The notes: generated from the sequence alone by a model not told the origin. DNA of 35,154 nucleotides from an uncultured Saprospiraceae bacterium (GCA_938041445.1 CALISO010000035.1:1-35154); one strand, 5' to 3'; numbered from the stretch's first letter, positions 8,297 through 17,147 are shown. Numbers and translations: made by a program.

Positions 8297-10396
8297 TTAG
8301 TAACCTCCTGTATATCTTCTTACGAACCATTCAATACCCAATAGGAGTAAGATAGGGATGAGTAACCAAGGATAATGCATGAGTGGTCGATTGTCTTTTT
8401 CTTGGTAGACAATTGGTTTCATATTCGCGTTGCTTAGGATTTCTTGACCTGCAGTTGCTATTTCACTTGGATAGTATACTTTACCATTATGCTTTTCACT
8501 GAGTTGATAGAGTAGACCGTGATTGGCAGTGAGGTTGTAAGATTCTTTTTGGATAGATTCCACTCTGAACTTTCCAGTAGATTTGAGCTCGACTCCTTCT
8601 AATCTTGTTATCCCAGTATATGAGTAAGTACCTTCCGCTAATGATCCCACATTGACTACATAATAGTTATCTGTCCTTGAAAACGTATAGTCATATGTTT
8701 CACCTTTGTTACTTGTAATTTTAAGTGTTGCTTCAGGGGTGTTGATGAGTTCGTATACATCATTGTAAAGTTGCGCATCTAAGAATATTGACTCATTTTC
8801 TTTGTAGCTATTCTTGGCAATGTTTACTCTGAACTTTCGCTTATCGTCCTTGACGCTAGCAAACTGAAAAATCTTTTTGACAAGTTCATCGAAGGCTTCG
8901 TGATTGTCATTTTGTAAGAAGTTGAATAAGCGCCATTTCCAGATGCCTTCACCGTTAATGAAGACAGTTCTTATACCTTGATGTTGGTCAAATGCAATGA
9001 GCGGATAGCTCGTCTCGATGCCATTGATTCTTTGATCAGCAAGTACTTCTGCAGAATTTCTCAACGTATATTCTCCAAATGGAGATAGCACAGGCGGATA
9101 CGATTTTAGATTATTCTTTATGGCATCGCTCACAACGAATTTATTGAACTTTGACTTAACTGTTGCTTGAGATTCGTTAGTCTGGCCAAGCACACCATTG
9201 ATAGTCAACCCTGCGTCGTTTTTGATTAGTGAGGAGACATCTGTCTGACTACCAGTAATATATATTCGAGGTGTCTTCTTTCTGTTAATAGAAGATATTA
9301 CTTGATTAATTGGATACTTGGTACTTGGAAGATTGTGTAGGACTACGATATCAGCCTTGGCAATAGGAATGTTATCCCCACCATAATATTGGCTGATTTT
9401 GTAATTCTTGTTAATCTTAAGTGTTTTCTTCAGTGTATGGATGTCAGGATGAGGTGCATTGGCAAGAATAAATATCTCTTGTCTAGCATCTATAACATCG
9501 ATGTAAGCACTCTTTGTATTATTTGTCTGACTGATTTCATTGCTGACACCACTTACTGATGCTCGATATTGTACATTTCCTGCAGTGGAATTCTCAACAA
9601 TAAATGATAGAGTTTCAAAGTAGTCATTGCCTTTCATTGTAATGGACTTCTCGTCAAGCTTGCTGACTTTTCCATCGATGACCTTTGACAGACTCACTAG
9701 TGATTTGGCTCCAGCCACATTAGTTGCTTGAACATCTACTTGGATTTCTGTCTTATCACCTAAATAGGCTATTTTATTATACAGTAGATTCTTTATCAGA
9801 ATATCTTTTCTAATTGTTGTGTCACCTAGAGCTACGCTATACAACGGAGCAGTGATTCCATTACCTAGATAAAGGGGATTCCTACCTTCATTCCAGATGC
9901 CATCAGAAGCAAGCACTATGGCGCCAATGTGTTGGTCACTGTATTGATTTTCAATATAGTCTACTGCTGCACCGATGTCTGTAGAGAGATTTGTCAATGT
10001 TGAAGAATCGCCAACCGCTATTCTATCACTGAAGTTAAAGACCTCAACCTCAAAATCAGCTCCCAAATCATCTTCTAATTGTTCTAATCCTGAAAGATAT
10101 TTAGCATAAGATTGCTCTGACATACCTTCCTTTATACTTTGACTGGTGTCCTTAGCTATGACTACTATTGCATTCTGTTCTCTCGATTTGAATCGTTCGA
10201 GAATGGGGATTAATAAAAAGTAGGCAATTGCCGATACAGCTATGGCTCTAAGGAAACCAAGGATGATTGGCACATATGCAGGCTTATCAGAAAACTTCTT
10301 ATGTCTAAGATATAATCCAACGGCATAGAGCACCCCCAAAAGGATACAACCAATGATATAATAAGTAGGATAGTGGATATTTAAAGAATCCAACAT
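8297..10396 (-). CDS. Membrane-anchored VWA-domain protein
   Basis: This is a 699-residue protein with two N-terminal membrane helices (about 11-30 and 41-65), a VWA-like domain starting near 75, a long extracytoplasmic region and a final membrane helix (about 677-692, PWLLIPILLLLG) with a short basic tail. The metal-ion-dependent adhesion motif DxSxS is present as D83-T-S-Q-S87, and a second conserved VWA acid lies in LASDGIWNEG. The layout recalls BatA/BatB-type and other Bacteroidota VWA membrane proteins. However, no MoxR ATPase or DUF58 partner is adjacent, so a Bat-type complex is not supported here. The middle part (about 300-560) may hold a GATase-like Rossmann region (HNLPSTKYP, YITGSQTD). 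Function is unknown; a surface or envelope role is inferred. Confidence 0.78.
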   Translation of the reverse strand: MLDSLNIHYPTYYIIGCILLGVLYAVGLYLRHKKFSDKPAYVPIILGFLRAIAVSAIAYFLLIPILERFKSREQNAIVVIAKDTSQSIKEGMSEQSYAKYLSGLEQLEDDLGADFEVEVFNFSDRIAVGDSSTLTNLSTDIGAAVDYIENQYSDQHIGAIVLASDGIWNEGRNPLYLGNGITAPLYSVALGDTTIRKDILIKNLLYNKIAYLGDKTEIQVDVQATNVAGAKSLVSLSKVIDGKVSKLDEKSITMKGNDYFETLSFIVENSTAGNVQYRASVSGVSNEISQTNNTKSAYIDVIDARQEIFILANAPHPDIHTLKKTLKINKNYKISQYYGGDNIPIAKADIVVLHNLPSTKYPINQVISSINRKKTPRIYITGSQTDVSSLIKNDAGLTINGVLGQTNESQATVKSKFNKFVVSDAIKNNLKSYPPVLSPFGEYTLRNSAEVLADQRINGIETSYPLIAFDQHQGIRTVFINGEGIWKWRLFNFLQNDNHEAFDELVKKIFQFASVKDDKRKFRVNIAKNSYKENESIFLDAQLYNDVYELINTPEATLKITSNKGETYDYTFSRTDNYYVVNVGSLAEGTYSYTGITRLEGVELKSTGKFRVESIQKESYNLTANHGLLYQLSEKHNGKVYYPSEIATAGQEILSNANMKPIVYQEKDNRPLMHYPWLLIPILLLLGIEWFVRRYTGGY

Positions 10397-10522
10397 AGAG
10401 TTGTCAAATTAGTGTACAAATATTATCATTTTTTTAATCTAATATTCGTCTATTTAGTAAACTATTAGGTTGAGTAAATGAGTTAGTAGATAGGAACAGG
10501 ATTTAAACCTTAAAGTCAAGTA

Positions 10523-11809
10523 ATGATAAAACGTATAATACTCCTCTTGAGTTGTGTCTTAGTCATCTCTCAATTAAGTGCATCCTTCATCTATATACCT
10601 ATGTCTCATGATAATCAAAACGAGCACCTTAAGGCATATGGTATTACTTATTGGGTTCTAGAGCAGGGGATAGAGGCATATTGGTTGCTTAATCATGATG
10701 GTGGCGCATTTGCCTTTCCTCATTCTGCGGCTTTTGAGAAAGAATGTAAGACTCGGAATGTTAGCTATAAGGTGATGCCCAATGCGAAATTTGCTGCACT
10801 GAGAACTGAGATTGCTAACCCTGAGGTGAATCAAGAAGTTATCAAGCTAGAGCAAGCACCCAGAATAGCTGTCTACACACCTGACTTCAATAGTCGTGGT
10901 GAAAAGATTCAGCCGTGGGATGATGCGGTAACAATGGTCTTGACTTATGCGGAGATTCCATACGAAACAGTCTATGATAGAGAAGTGATGGAAGATAAGC
11001 TTGCAGAATATGACTGGCTTCACCTGCACCATGAGGACTTCACTGGACAGTATGGAAAGTTTTATAAAGGTTATCATACCCAGCAATGGTACAAAGAGAA
11101 CCAGAGGAAGATGGAACAGTTAGCTTCTTCGCTTGGCTTTGATAAAGTATCTAACCTCAAGCTATCAGTTGCTAAGAAGATCAAAGAATATGTTGAAGGC
11201 GGAGGTTTTATGTTTGCAATGTGTAGTGCAACTGATACATATGACATAGCTCTTGCGATGGAAGGCCATGATATCTGCGCAGCGATTTATGATGGCGATC
11301 CAGCTGAGAAAGCAAGTGCTCATGAACATATTGATTATTCTAAAACTTTTGCGTTTAAGAATTTTGAATTAGTGGAAGATCCATATCAATATGAGTATAG
11401 CTCTATAGATAACAATGCAACTAAACGTAAAGTCAATCCTGAGTCTGACTACTTTACGTTGTTTGATTTTTCTGCAAAGTGGGACCCAATACCGACAATG
11501 CTTACGCAAAATCACACTCGAACAGTCAAAGGATTTATGGGGCAGACCACAGCCTATCACAAAGACAATATCAAGACAGATGTACTTGTCCTTGGTGAGA
11601 ATAAAGGTATTGATGAAGTAAGGTACATGCATGGAACTCAAGGATATGGTACATGGTCATTCTATGGTGGTCATGATCCTGAGGATTACAAACACTATGT
11701 TGGTGATCCAGAAACTGACTTAGCATTGCACCCGAATAGCCCGGGTTACCGTCTCATCCTCAATAATATATTATTCCCTGCAGCGGAAAAGAAAAAACGC
11801 AAAACCTAG
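10523..11809 (+). CDS. Exported GATase-like protein (not asparagine synthetase)
   Basis: This 428-residue protein has a signal peptide (about 1-21). It begins FIYIPMSHDNQNEHLKAYG and carries a GATase1-like alpha/beta region from about 110 (IAVYTPDFNSRGEKIQPWDD...) with EGGGFMFAMCSATDTYD placing C234 at a nucleophile-elbow-like turn. I recall relatives in Bacteroidota carrying the name asparagine synthetase B. The sequence shows no ATP-pyrophosphatase domain and no N-terminal catalytic Cys, so that name should not be trusted. The His-rich patch WLHLHHED (about 165-172) might bind metal. Its stop codon overlaps the GTG start of the next gene by one base, so the two are translationally coupled. 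The reaction and substrate are unknown. Confidence 0.72.
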   Translation: MIKRIILLLSCVLVISQLSASFIYIPMSHDNQNEHLKAYGITYWVLEQGIEAYWLLNHDGGAFAFPHSAAFEKECKTRNVSYKVMPNAKFAALRTEIANPEVNQEVIKLEQAPRIAVYTPDFNSRGEKIQPWDDAVTMVLTYAEIPYETVYDREVMEDKLAEYDWLHLHHEDFTGQYGKFYKGYHTQQWYKENQRKMEQLASSLGFDKVSNLKLSVAKKIKEYVEGGGFMFAMCSATDTYDIALAMEGHDICAAIYDGDPAEKASAHEHIDYSKTFAFKNFELVEDPYQYEYSSIDNNATKRKVNPESDYFTLFDFSAKWDPIPTMLTQNHTRTVKGFMGQTTAYHKDNIKTDVLVLGENKGIDEVRYMHGTQGYGTWSFYGGHDPEDYKHYVGDPETDLALHPNSPGYRLILNNILFPAAEKKKRKT

Positions 11810-12081
11810 TGAACCTAACTTGTGAAATTAGTCTATATCCGTTAGTGAAGGACTATGAGGCAACGATTATTGAAGTGATCAAGACTCTTAAGAAATGTGA
11901 TGGAGTTGTTGTTAATACTCATGCAATGAGTACCTTCTTAAAAGGTAATCCAGATGCGATATTTAGTGCTCTCAATACTGTGTACACTTTAGAAAGTATG
12001 AGGTCAAACCCAAATGCATTAGTCATCAAGATTATCAATAAGGACTTACCTGTTGAAGCAGGATTCCTCAATTTTGTATAA
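11809..12081 (+). CDS. Thiamine-binding protein, YkoF/MTH1187 (DUF77) family
   Basis: This is a 90-residue single-domain protein with the ferredoxin-like alpha/beta fold expected of the MTH1187/YkoF superfamily: CEISLYPL, then a helix, VVVNTHAMSTFLKG, and a last strand ALVIKIINKDLP. Family members bind thiamine-like ligands or act as small cytoplasmic regulators of vitamin uptake. The start is a GTG at 11809 that overlaps the preceding stop by one base (TAGTG). It is followed after 18 bases by a NadR-like kinase. The pairing of a vitamin-binding domain with a nucleoside-kinase-like ATPase suggests vitamin B1 or B3 salvage, which is inference. Confidence 0.78.
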   Translation: MNLTCEISLYPLVKDYEATIIEVIKTLKKCDGVVVNTHAMSTFLKGNPDAIFSALNTVYTLESMRSNPNALVIKIINKDLPVEAGFLNFV

Positions 12082-12099
12082 GCAAGAGCAATCTTCCTA

Positions 12100-12624
12100 A
12101 TGGACAAGACTCATATCATAGCCCTTGGACCTGAAAGTAGTGGTAAGTCTAGCTTAATCCATTACTTGTCAGATAAGTTCGGCCTACCTTTTGTACCTGA
12201 GTATGCAAGAGAATATCTGAATAAGCTCAATAGAAAGTATGTTTATGAAGACTTAAAGCAAATTGCTTTACATCAGGAGCAAGTTGCTCAATCTATAGAA
12301 AGTAGGATAGTTCTCAGTGATACGGATATCATTACCATACTTGTGTGGCAAGCATTTGCTTTTCCAAACGAAGGAGATATTATCACTCCACTCTTAGCAA
12401 ATTATAATTTCTCTTATCGTCATTACTTTGTTTGTTATCCAGATTTAGATTGGGTAGATGACCCATTAAGAGAACATCCGAACTTAGAGGATCGTAAGAA
12501 GATATTCCAAGCAAATATTGAACTACTTACTAGTCTTGGGGCTGAATTCACAGTTTTAAAAGGTTTTGGAGAATCTCGTTATACTTTAGCTTCAGAGCTT
12601 GTTAATCAACTACAAGCTTCTTAA
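12100..12624 (+). CDS. NadR-like P-loop ATPase/kinase
   Basis: This is a 174-residue P-loop protein with Walker A GPESSGKSS (residues 10-18, K16) and the EYAREYL segment near 39-45. That arrangement is typical of the kinase domain of NadR (ribosylnicotinamide kinase) and of stand-alone Bacteroidota relatives. A later acidic LSDTDIITILVW segment (about 72-83) probably supplies the Walker B or base position. In NadR this domain phosphorylates nicotinamide riboside. Stand-alone copies near vitamin genes may act on other vitamins or nucleosides, so the substrate is open. It ends a three-gene plus-strand operon beginning at 10523. No adenylyltransferase domain or DNA-binding domain is attached, so it is not full NadR. 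Confidence 0.82.
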   Translation: MDKTHIIALGPESSGKSSLIHYLSDKFGLPFVPEYAREYLNKLNRKYVYEDLKQIALHQEQVAQSIESRIVLSDTDIITILVWQAFAFPNEGDIITPLLANYNFSYRHYFVCYPDLDWVDDPLREHPNLEDRKKIFQANIELLTSLGAEFTVLKGFGESRYTLASELVNQLQAS

Positions 12625-12685
12625 CAACAGTGCATAGGTTTTCATGCTTAAAATATTCTATCTTAGTGGTCGTAGAGAGGGTACA

Positions 12686-12698
12686 TGAGAGTCTCTCA
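12686..12698 (+). promoter_or_regulatory. Perfect palindrome TGAGAGTCTCTCA upstream of the ATPase gene
   Basis: Six-base arms TGAGAG and CTCTCA flank one central T. It lies 37 bases upstream of the ATG at 12736. A weak -7-like CAACTTTG follows near 12714-12721 (one mismatch to TAnnTTTG). It could be an operator for the ATPase/MscS-like pair, or chance. Confidence 0.3.
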
Positions 12699-12735
12699 GC
12701 CGATTAATATTATCAACTTTGCGCATTAAACTTAT

Positions 12736-15036
12736 ATGGCACTATCCATAGTAGAACTAAAGACGGTATGCGAGCGAATATGCCAACTCAATCTCAAAGA
12801 AAATGTATTGCTCACCACTGCTCAGGAGAATTATCTTTCAGCAATTGATGCAGGTAAGCTTGTAATAGAAGAAGCTAAGCAACTTACTGATGATCTAGCA
12901 GGATTTAAGAATCAATGTATACAGTATGTGTGGGCTGAAGAGTTCAAGCACTATGTTATACTTCTTCGAGATCTCCACCAGCAGAGATTCGCCAGCAAGT
13001 ACAATGGTAAGAACATAAGCGAAGATGTAACACAGCAATTACTGGTACGAGCAACTAATTCAATGTTGGCGGATTTGGATCAAATTAATGCTATCCAAAC
13101 AATTGATGAGAAGAGGGCCAAAAAGTGGAAACATCAGCTTTCTCCTGCAGCAACAGTGGTAAATCAGTTAGATAATATCAAAAGTCATTTGACATTGATC
13201 AGTGGTTCTGAAGATGTTATGGCTGACATTGAAAGAGACATCTTGTTTTTCAATTCTGAGATCAGGAATCACATTGACCTTTATGGTCACAATGTTGAAA
13301 AAATTGATCAAGCTGTATCAAGTGTAGAGACTGCACTGATGAATATGCCCGATGACATAGAAATGTCTGACATCACAGCGATGTCCAAGATAGTTGAAAG
13401 CACATACCAAAGTATTGATAGCCTTAGGAGAGTTTCCAACACTGAAGAGTGGCACTTTGAATGTGGACATAGAGTGAACATTCCTGTGGGCTTGAATGAA
13501 GGTAATCTGGTAACAAAAACGATAGACTTTGACAATCAAGTTAATAATTGGGTAGAAAAGTCACTTGTGCCTACACTTATAGATATGGATGCTCAGATGG
13601 AGAAGATGGGCCACAGTGTGATGACTAAGATGGTCAATATGAAGAACCAGATTGCTCACATATCGGCTAATCCTGAATTGATTAATAGTGTTGGAGAGCT
13701 TGGATTTTTAAAGACAATAGAAGGTTGTCTAAAATCTGTAAGTGAGACGAAAGAAGGGATCATTCTTAACCAATCAAAACTTCAAAAAAAGCTTGAAGAT
13801 GATCTTCATATATCAAATGTCTTTAGAAAAGATCATTACTTCTTAAGTAAAGCGCCTAAGACAAGGATTACCGAATACACTGAAAGTGGCAGTAGTGCTC
13901 TTATATCCAAGTTGCCTCTTCAGAAAGTTAAAGATTGGTACTCTCGTTTTTTTGACCGTTATATATCTGGTGGTAATAATGAAGATTTTCACGATAAAGA
14001 TCAGATAGAACTAGTCAACTTTATTAAATCTAGATCCATAGGTAATGTCGATAAATATTATCATTCTTTGTTTTATAGTAAGGGATTTTTAGGTCAAACC
14101 TTCTTTTTTAATCGGATTGGTTTTATGTCTAAGTTTGATAATGTTTTTGAGAATTGGCAAGACGGATTTCCGGGTTCAATGCTGGTCTACGGCAGTCGAT
14201 TATCAGGCAAGTCAACGTTACTTGAAGCTGTAGCATATCAGTCATACAAGTATAACGTTATCAGTCTTAAGCCAAATGAGCAAGTTGTTTTCAAAGGGCA
14301 AAAGATTGAAATTGGTAATTCGATATCAGAGACTTTTAAGGTATTGGAAAAGCACACAACAGGTAAAAAGGTGCTATTGATTATTGATAATCTTGAAGCT
14401 TGGGGCAGTTCAAAGGCTGAATACCTAAGTGAGGTAGCTGATTTGTTGCAGATTATGCGTCGAAATTCTAAACGGTATTTCTTCCTTGTTGCAACAAATT
14501 CTGTTATGAAAAGTGAGTTAGAAAAATATCTTCAATTGTCTTCAGCATTTATCTCTCTATATGATACAACTGCTATGCAAACTGAGAATATAGCAGATAT
14601 TATTTTGGTTAGGGAAAGAGCTTCTCAGAAATCAGATAAAATCATTTACGATGATGAAAAACTCTCTCACCTTAGAGCAGATGCGATAAAAGTTGCTAAG
14701 CGGTGCAATAACAATATAGGAGTCAGTCTAATAGAATGGACTCGATATCAGAGCCCTAATGAATTTGTCAAGCGTACTCCTCAGGTATTCAAGACTATAG
14801 TTTCTAAGCACAGTGCTTTGCTCAAGTATATCGTAAAATGGGGTAGTTTGAAAGAATATGAAATCGCTAAGCTCAATAATCCAAATCTAGCATCGGAAAT
14901 GAGCAAGTCTATCAGAGAGCTTATATCGCTCAAAATTCTTACAATGAATATAGATGGCAAGCTTACCATCCCTAATAGTCTGATAGATGAGGTGGAGGAA
15001 AGTCTTGATTTACACGCAATCTTAACAGAGGTATAG
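12736..15036 (+). CDS. Large uncharacterised P-loop ATPase with C-terminal winged-helix-like segment
   Basis: This is a 766-residue protein I do not recognise as a named family. Residues 1 to about 400 are mostly helical and probably coiled, with no membrane segment. An AAA/STAND-like ATPase follows: a linker FDNVFENW, Walker A GSRLSGKST (486-494, K492), Walker B VLLIIDNLE (D551, E554) and a sensor-1-like VATNS. The last 70 residues (from about LLKYIVKWG) look like a winged helix ending in TIPNSLIDEVEESL. AAA plus winged helix is the layout of Orc/Cdc6- and STAND-type switches. The stop is one base from the start of an MscS-like membrane protein gene, so the two products are probably made together and may form one complex, with the ATPase gating or reading the membrane partner. 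That is inference. Confidence 0.82.
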   Translation: MALSIVELKTVCERICQLNLKENVLLTTAQENYLSAIDAGKLVIEEAKQLTDDLAGFKNQCIQYVWAEEFKHYVILLRDLHQQRFASKYNGKNISEDVTQQLLVRATNSMLADLDQINAIQTIDEKRAKKWKHQLSPAATVVNQLDNIKSHLTLISGSEDVMADIERDILFFNSEIRNHIDLYGHNVEKIDQAVSSVETALMNMPDDIEMSDITAMSKIVESTYQSIDSLRRVSNTEEWHFECGHRVNIPVGLNEGNLVTKTIDFDNQVNNWVEKSLVPTLIDMDAQMEKMGHSVMTKMVNMKNQIAHISANPELINSVGELGFLKTIEGCLKSVSETKEGIILNQSKLQKKLEDDLHISNVFRKDHYFLSKAPKTRITEYTESGSSALISKLPLQKVKDWYSRFFDRYISGGNNEDFHDKDQIELVNFIKSRSIGNVDKYYHSLFYSKGFLGQTFFFNRIGFMSKFDNVFENWQDGFPGSMLVYGSRLSGKSTLLEAVAYQSYKYNVISLKPNEQVVFKGQKIEIGNSISETFKVLEKHTTGKKVLLIIDNLEAWGSSKAEYLSEVADLLQIMRRNSKRYFFLVATNSVMKSELEKYLQLSSAFISLYDTTAMQTENIADIILVRERASQKSDKIIYDDEKLSHLRADAIKVAKRCNNNIGVSLIEWTRYQSPNEFVKRTPQVFKTIVSKHSALLKYIVKWGSLKEYEIAKLNNPNLASEMSKSIRELISLKILTMNIDGKLTIPNSLIDEVEESLDLHAILTEV

Positions 15037-15037
15037 T

Positions 15038-15757
15038 ATGGTAAATGGAATAGGTGGATATATCACAGGATTTGAATTTATCTTACTTTATGCTCTTATC
15101 ATTGGGCTGTGGATAGTCTATAACTATGTCATACGTCGTTCTTTGATGAAGATGGTGAAAAGGAGAGGTGGTATCGGCTTTGATTTTAGTTTTTTGATAC
15201 TAGAGAGGTTGGTGGCCATCGTTATACTTTTCCTACTAGTGGCGATATTTATTCTTTACAAACCTGTACTGGGAGGAGTGATTACTGTTGTTTTGTATGG
15301 AATAGGTTTTAGAAGTATGGTGGACATCATTCGTGGTATTCAGCTGATATCTGAGATGGGTCTAGAGGTGGGTAAGACGATATTTATAGATGATACTATC
15401 GGAATTATCCACAAGTTAGCCTGGACTGGAATTTTTCTTTCTACTTCTGACAAGGTTGAGTTTATTACATATACCAAGTTGGCTAAGCAAAGAGTTGGTT
15501 TCCATGTGGCTGATATATCAGTAGTAAAATATCTATTTGTAAAGTCAAGTATTGAGAATCTAAGTTTAACGAAACAAGAGGAGTTGTTGAAGAACCAATT
15601 ATTTGCTCATCCAATGTTATCAGGTCAGCATAAGCCTCTCATCCTGCAGAAAGACGGCGGCTTACAGATTCAACTAGGCGTGAAGAATAGAAGTCAATTG
15701 AAAAGTTTTGTCAATCAATTAGAAAAAGTAAATTTCGATGTCACAATCATCGATTAA
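15038..15757 (+). CDS. Minimal MscS-like membrane protein
   Basis: This is a 239-residue protein with three hydrophobic helices (about 13-32, 53-74, 77-98). An MscS-like beta domain follows (about 105-155: GLEVGKTIFIDD, G122, LAWTGIFLSTSDKVEFITYTKL), then an alpha/beta tail (about 160-239). The beta domain matches the small-conductance mechanosensitive channel pattern of a GD/GK turn, a central Gly and a T-x-L-x-T strand. The usual IPN motif is replaced by ITYTK, and the third helix lacks the Gly/Ala-rich packing of the MscS pore, so gating may differ from classic MscS. It starts one base after the ATPase stop, a sign of translational coupling. It could be an ATPase-controlled ion channel or a non-channel membrane scaffold. 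Confidence 0.78.
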   Translation: MVNGIGGYITGFEFILLYALIIGLWIVYNYVIRRSLMKMVKRRGGIGFDFSFLILERLVAIVILFLLVAIFILYKPVLGGVITVVLYGIGFRSMVDIIRGIQLISEMGLEVGKTIFIDDTIGIIHKLAWTGIFLSTSDKVEFITYTKLAKQRVGFHVADISVVKYLFVKSSIENLSLTKQEELLKNQLFAHPMLSGQHKPLILQKDGGLQIQLGVKNRSQLKSFVNQLEKVNFDVTIID

Positions 15758-15786
15758 TATTTTAAGATAGAAATAAAGAGAACCAT

Positions 15787-17064
15787 ATGTTTTTAGCGTC
15801 ACAAGGATTAGGGTCAATGCACTATATTATCATTGCATCTTTGGTACTTATTATCTCGTTTTTCTTCGGTGAACTGTCAAAGAAAACTAGTGTGCCTTCA
15901 GTTTTGATGTTAATCATTCTGGGTATTATTGGAAGCGTCACAATTAGAAGTTTTAGCCCAGGTTTTGATTTTGATATATTCAATGATCCATTGGAGTTAT
16001 TGGGGACTGTTGGGTTGATTATGATTGTTCTAGAAGCGGCATTAGAGTTGAAGTTGGATAAGGATAAGGTTGGTCCAATTACAAAAGCATTTTTCATTGC
16101 ATTGATTGGGTTGCTGGCTAGTACATGGCTTACAGCATTGGTATTGCATAAGTTCTATCCTGAGATGACTACTCTTCAGACTTGGATATATGCAACTCCA
16201 TTGTCCATTTTATCCAGTGCTATCATTATACCTAGTGTCTTAGATTTAAGACATGATAAAAAGGAGTTCCATATTTACGAGAGTACATTTTCTGACATAT
16301 TAGGAATTATGTTGTTTTTCTATCTGAAGGCTCAGACTAGTGATAGTGTTGGAGGCATAGGAAGTATGGCTAGCTACTTATTGGAAACGGTTGTACTCAT
16401 TGTCGTCTCATTTATAGTGTCTTATGTACTACTTGTCATTTTTCAAAATATCAAAAGCAGTGTAAAGTTGTTTCTGCTAATTGCAGTTCTTCTCCTTCTC
16501 TATGCAGTTGGTAAATTGATGGGTCAATCTTCGTTAATTGTTATACTGGTATTTGGATTGATCATTGCAAATATGAAACTCTTCTTTGCAGGACCATTGA
16601 AACAATTCCTCAATAAGGATGCAGCTCATGATATTTATCATGGATTACATGTTGTGACGATGGAGACAGCATTTGTGGTACGGACATTCTTCTTCGTCAT
16701 TTTTGGTATCACTATTCAATTTGGAGATCTTTTAAGCATGAGGGTTGCTGGTATCAGTTTGATATTGCTAGCGATTATCTATGTAGTAAGGGTGATTATT
16801 TTGGGAGTTGGTGTAGGTAAGGATATGGTGCCACAACTATTTATCGCACCAAGAGGATTGATCACAGTATTGTTATTTACACAAATTCCTGCAGCTATGG
16901 TATTTGATCAGTTTGGAGAAGGGATATTACTCTACATCATCATCTTTACAAGTATCATTATGACCATTGCAATGATTTGGGACAAGCGACGAGCTAATGC
17001 GGCCATTAGAGGTGCTGAATCAATTCCAGTCAATGAAGTCAAGTGGAGGCTACCGCAAGGGTAG
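15787..17064 (+). CDS. Cation:proton antiporter (CPA1/CPA2 type)
   Basis: This 425-residue protein has about twelve hydrophobic helices and belongs to the monovalent cation:proton antiporter superfamily, exchanging Na+ or K+ for H+ across the inner membrane. Landmarks include GELSKKTSVPSVLMLIILGIIG near the N-terminus, VLEAALELKLD, and ESTFSDILGIMLFF with D170 at the position of the ion-binding Asp. No C-terminal TrkA-N or RCK domain is attached. The first ATG (15787) gives 11 extra residues before M11-H-Y, so a start near 15817 is also possible. It lies 29 bases after the MscS-like gene on the same strand, so the three genes may form one ion-homeostasis transcript. Na+ against K+ specificity cannot be told. 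Confidence 0.9.
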   Translation: MFLASQGLGSMHYIIIASLVLIISFFFGELSKKTSVPSVLMLIILGIIGSVTIRSFSPGFDFDIFNDPLELLGTVGLIMIVLEAALELKLDKDKVGPITKAFFIALIGLLASTWLTALVLHKFYPEMTTLQTWIYATPLSILSSAIIIPSVLDLRHDKKEFHIYESTFSDILGIMLFFYLKAQTSDSVGGIGSMASYLLETVVLIVVSFIVSYVLLVIFQNIKSSVKLFLLIAVLLLLYAVGKLMGQSSLIVILVFGLIIANMKLFFAGPLKQFLNKDAAHDIYHGLHVVTMETAFVVRTFFFVIFGITIQFGDLLSMRVAGISLILLAIIYVVRVIILGVGVGKDMVPQLFIAPRGLITVLLFTQIPAAMVFDQFGEGILLYIIIFTSIIMTIAMIWDKRRANAAIRGAESIPVNEVKWRLPQG

Positions 17065-17098
17065 ATCATATCCATAGCCACGGTTATTGATAGACGAT

Positions 17099-17106
17099 TA
17101 TCTTTG
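17099..17106 (+). promoter_or_regulatory. -7 promoter element TATCTTTG of ychF
   Basis: TATCTTTG fits the Bacteroidota -7 consensus TAnnTTTG exactly and is followed by GCAGAG. It lies 41 bases upstream of the ychF ATG, leaving a short leader. No clear -33 TTTG is seen at the usual distance. Confidence 0.55.
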
Positions 17107-17147
17107 CAGAGTTTTTGAGAAATCATTATTATTCATAATATATAGAT

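Noticed and set aside
8297-10396. Member of a Bat aerotolerance operon
   Set aside because: No MoxR, DUF58 or second VWA gene adjacent; only the VWA motif is shared.
11369-11641. 90-residue minus-strand reading frame
   Set aside because: Shadow of the exported GATase-like gene; no start context or homology.
10523-11809. Asparagine synthetase B
   Set aside because: A name that relatives may carry, but neither the catalytic N-terminal Cys nor the synthetase domain is present; the protein is exported.
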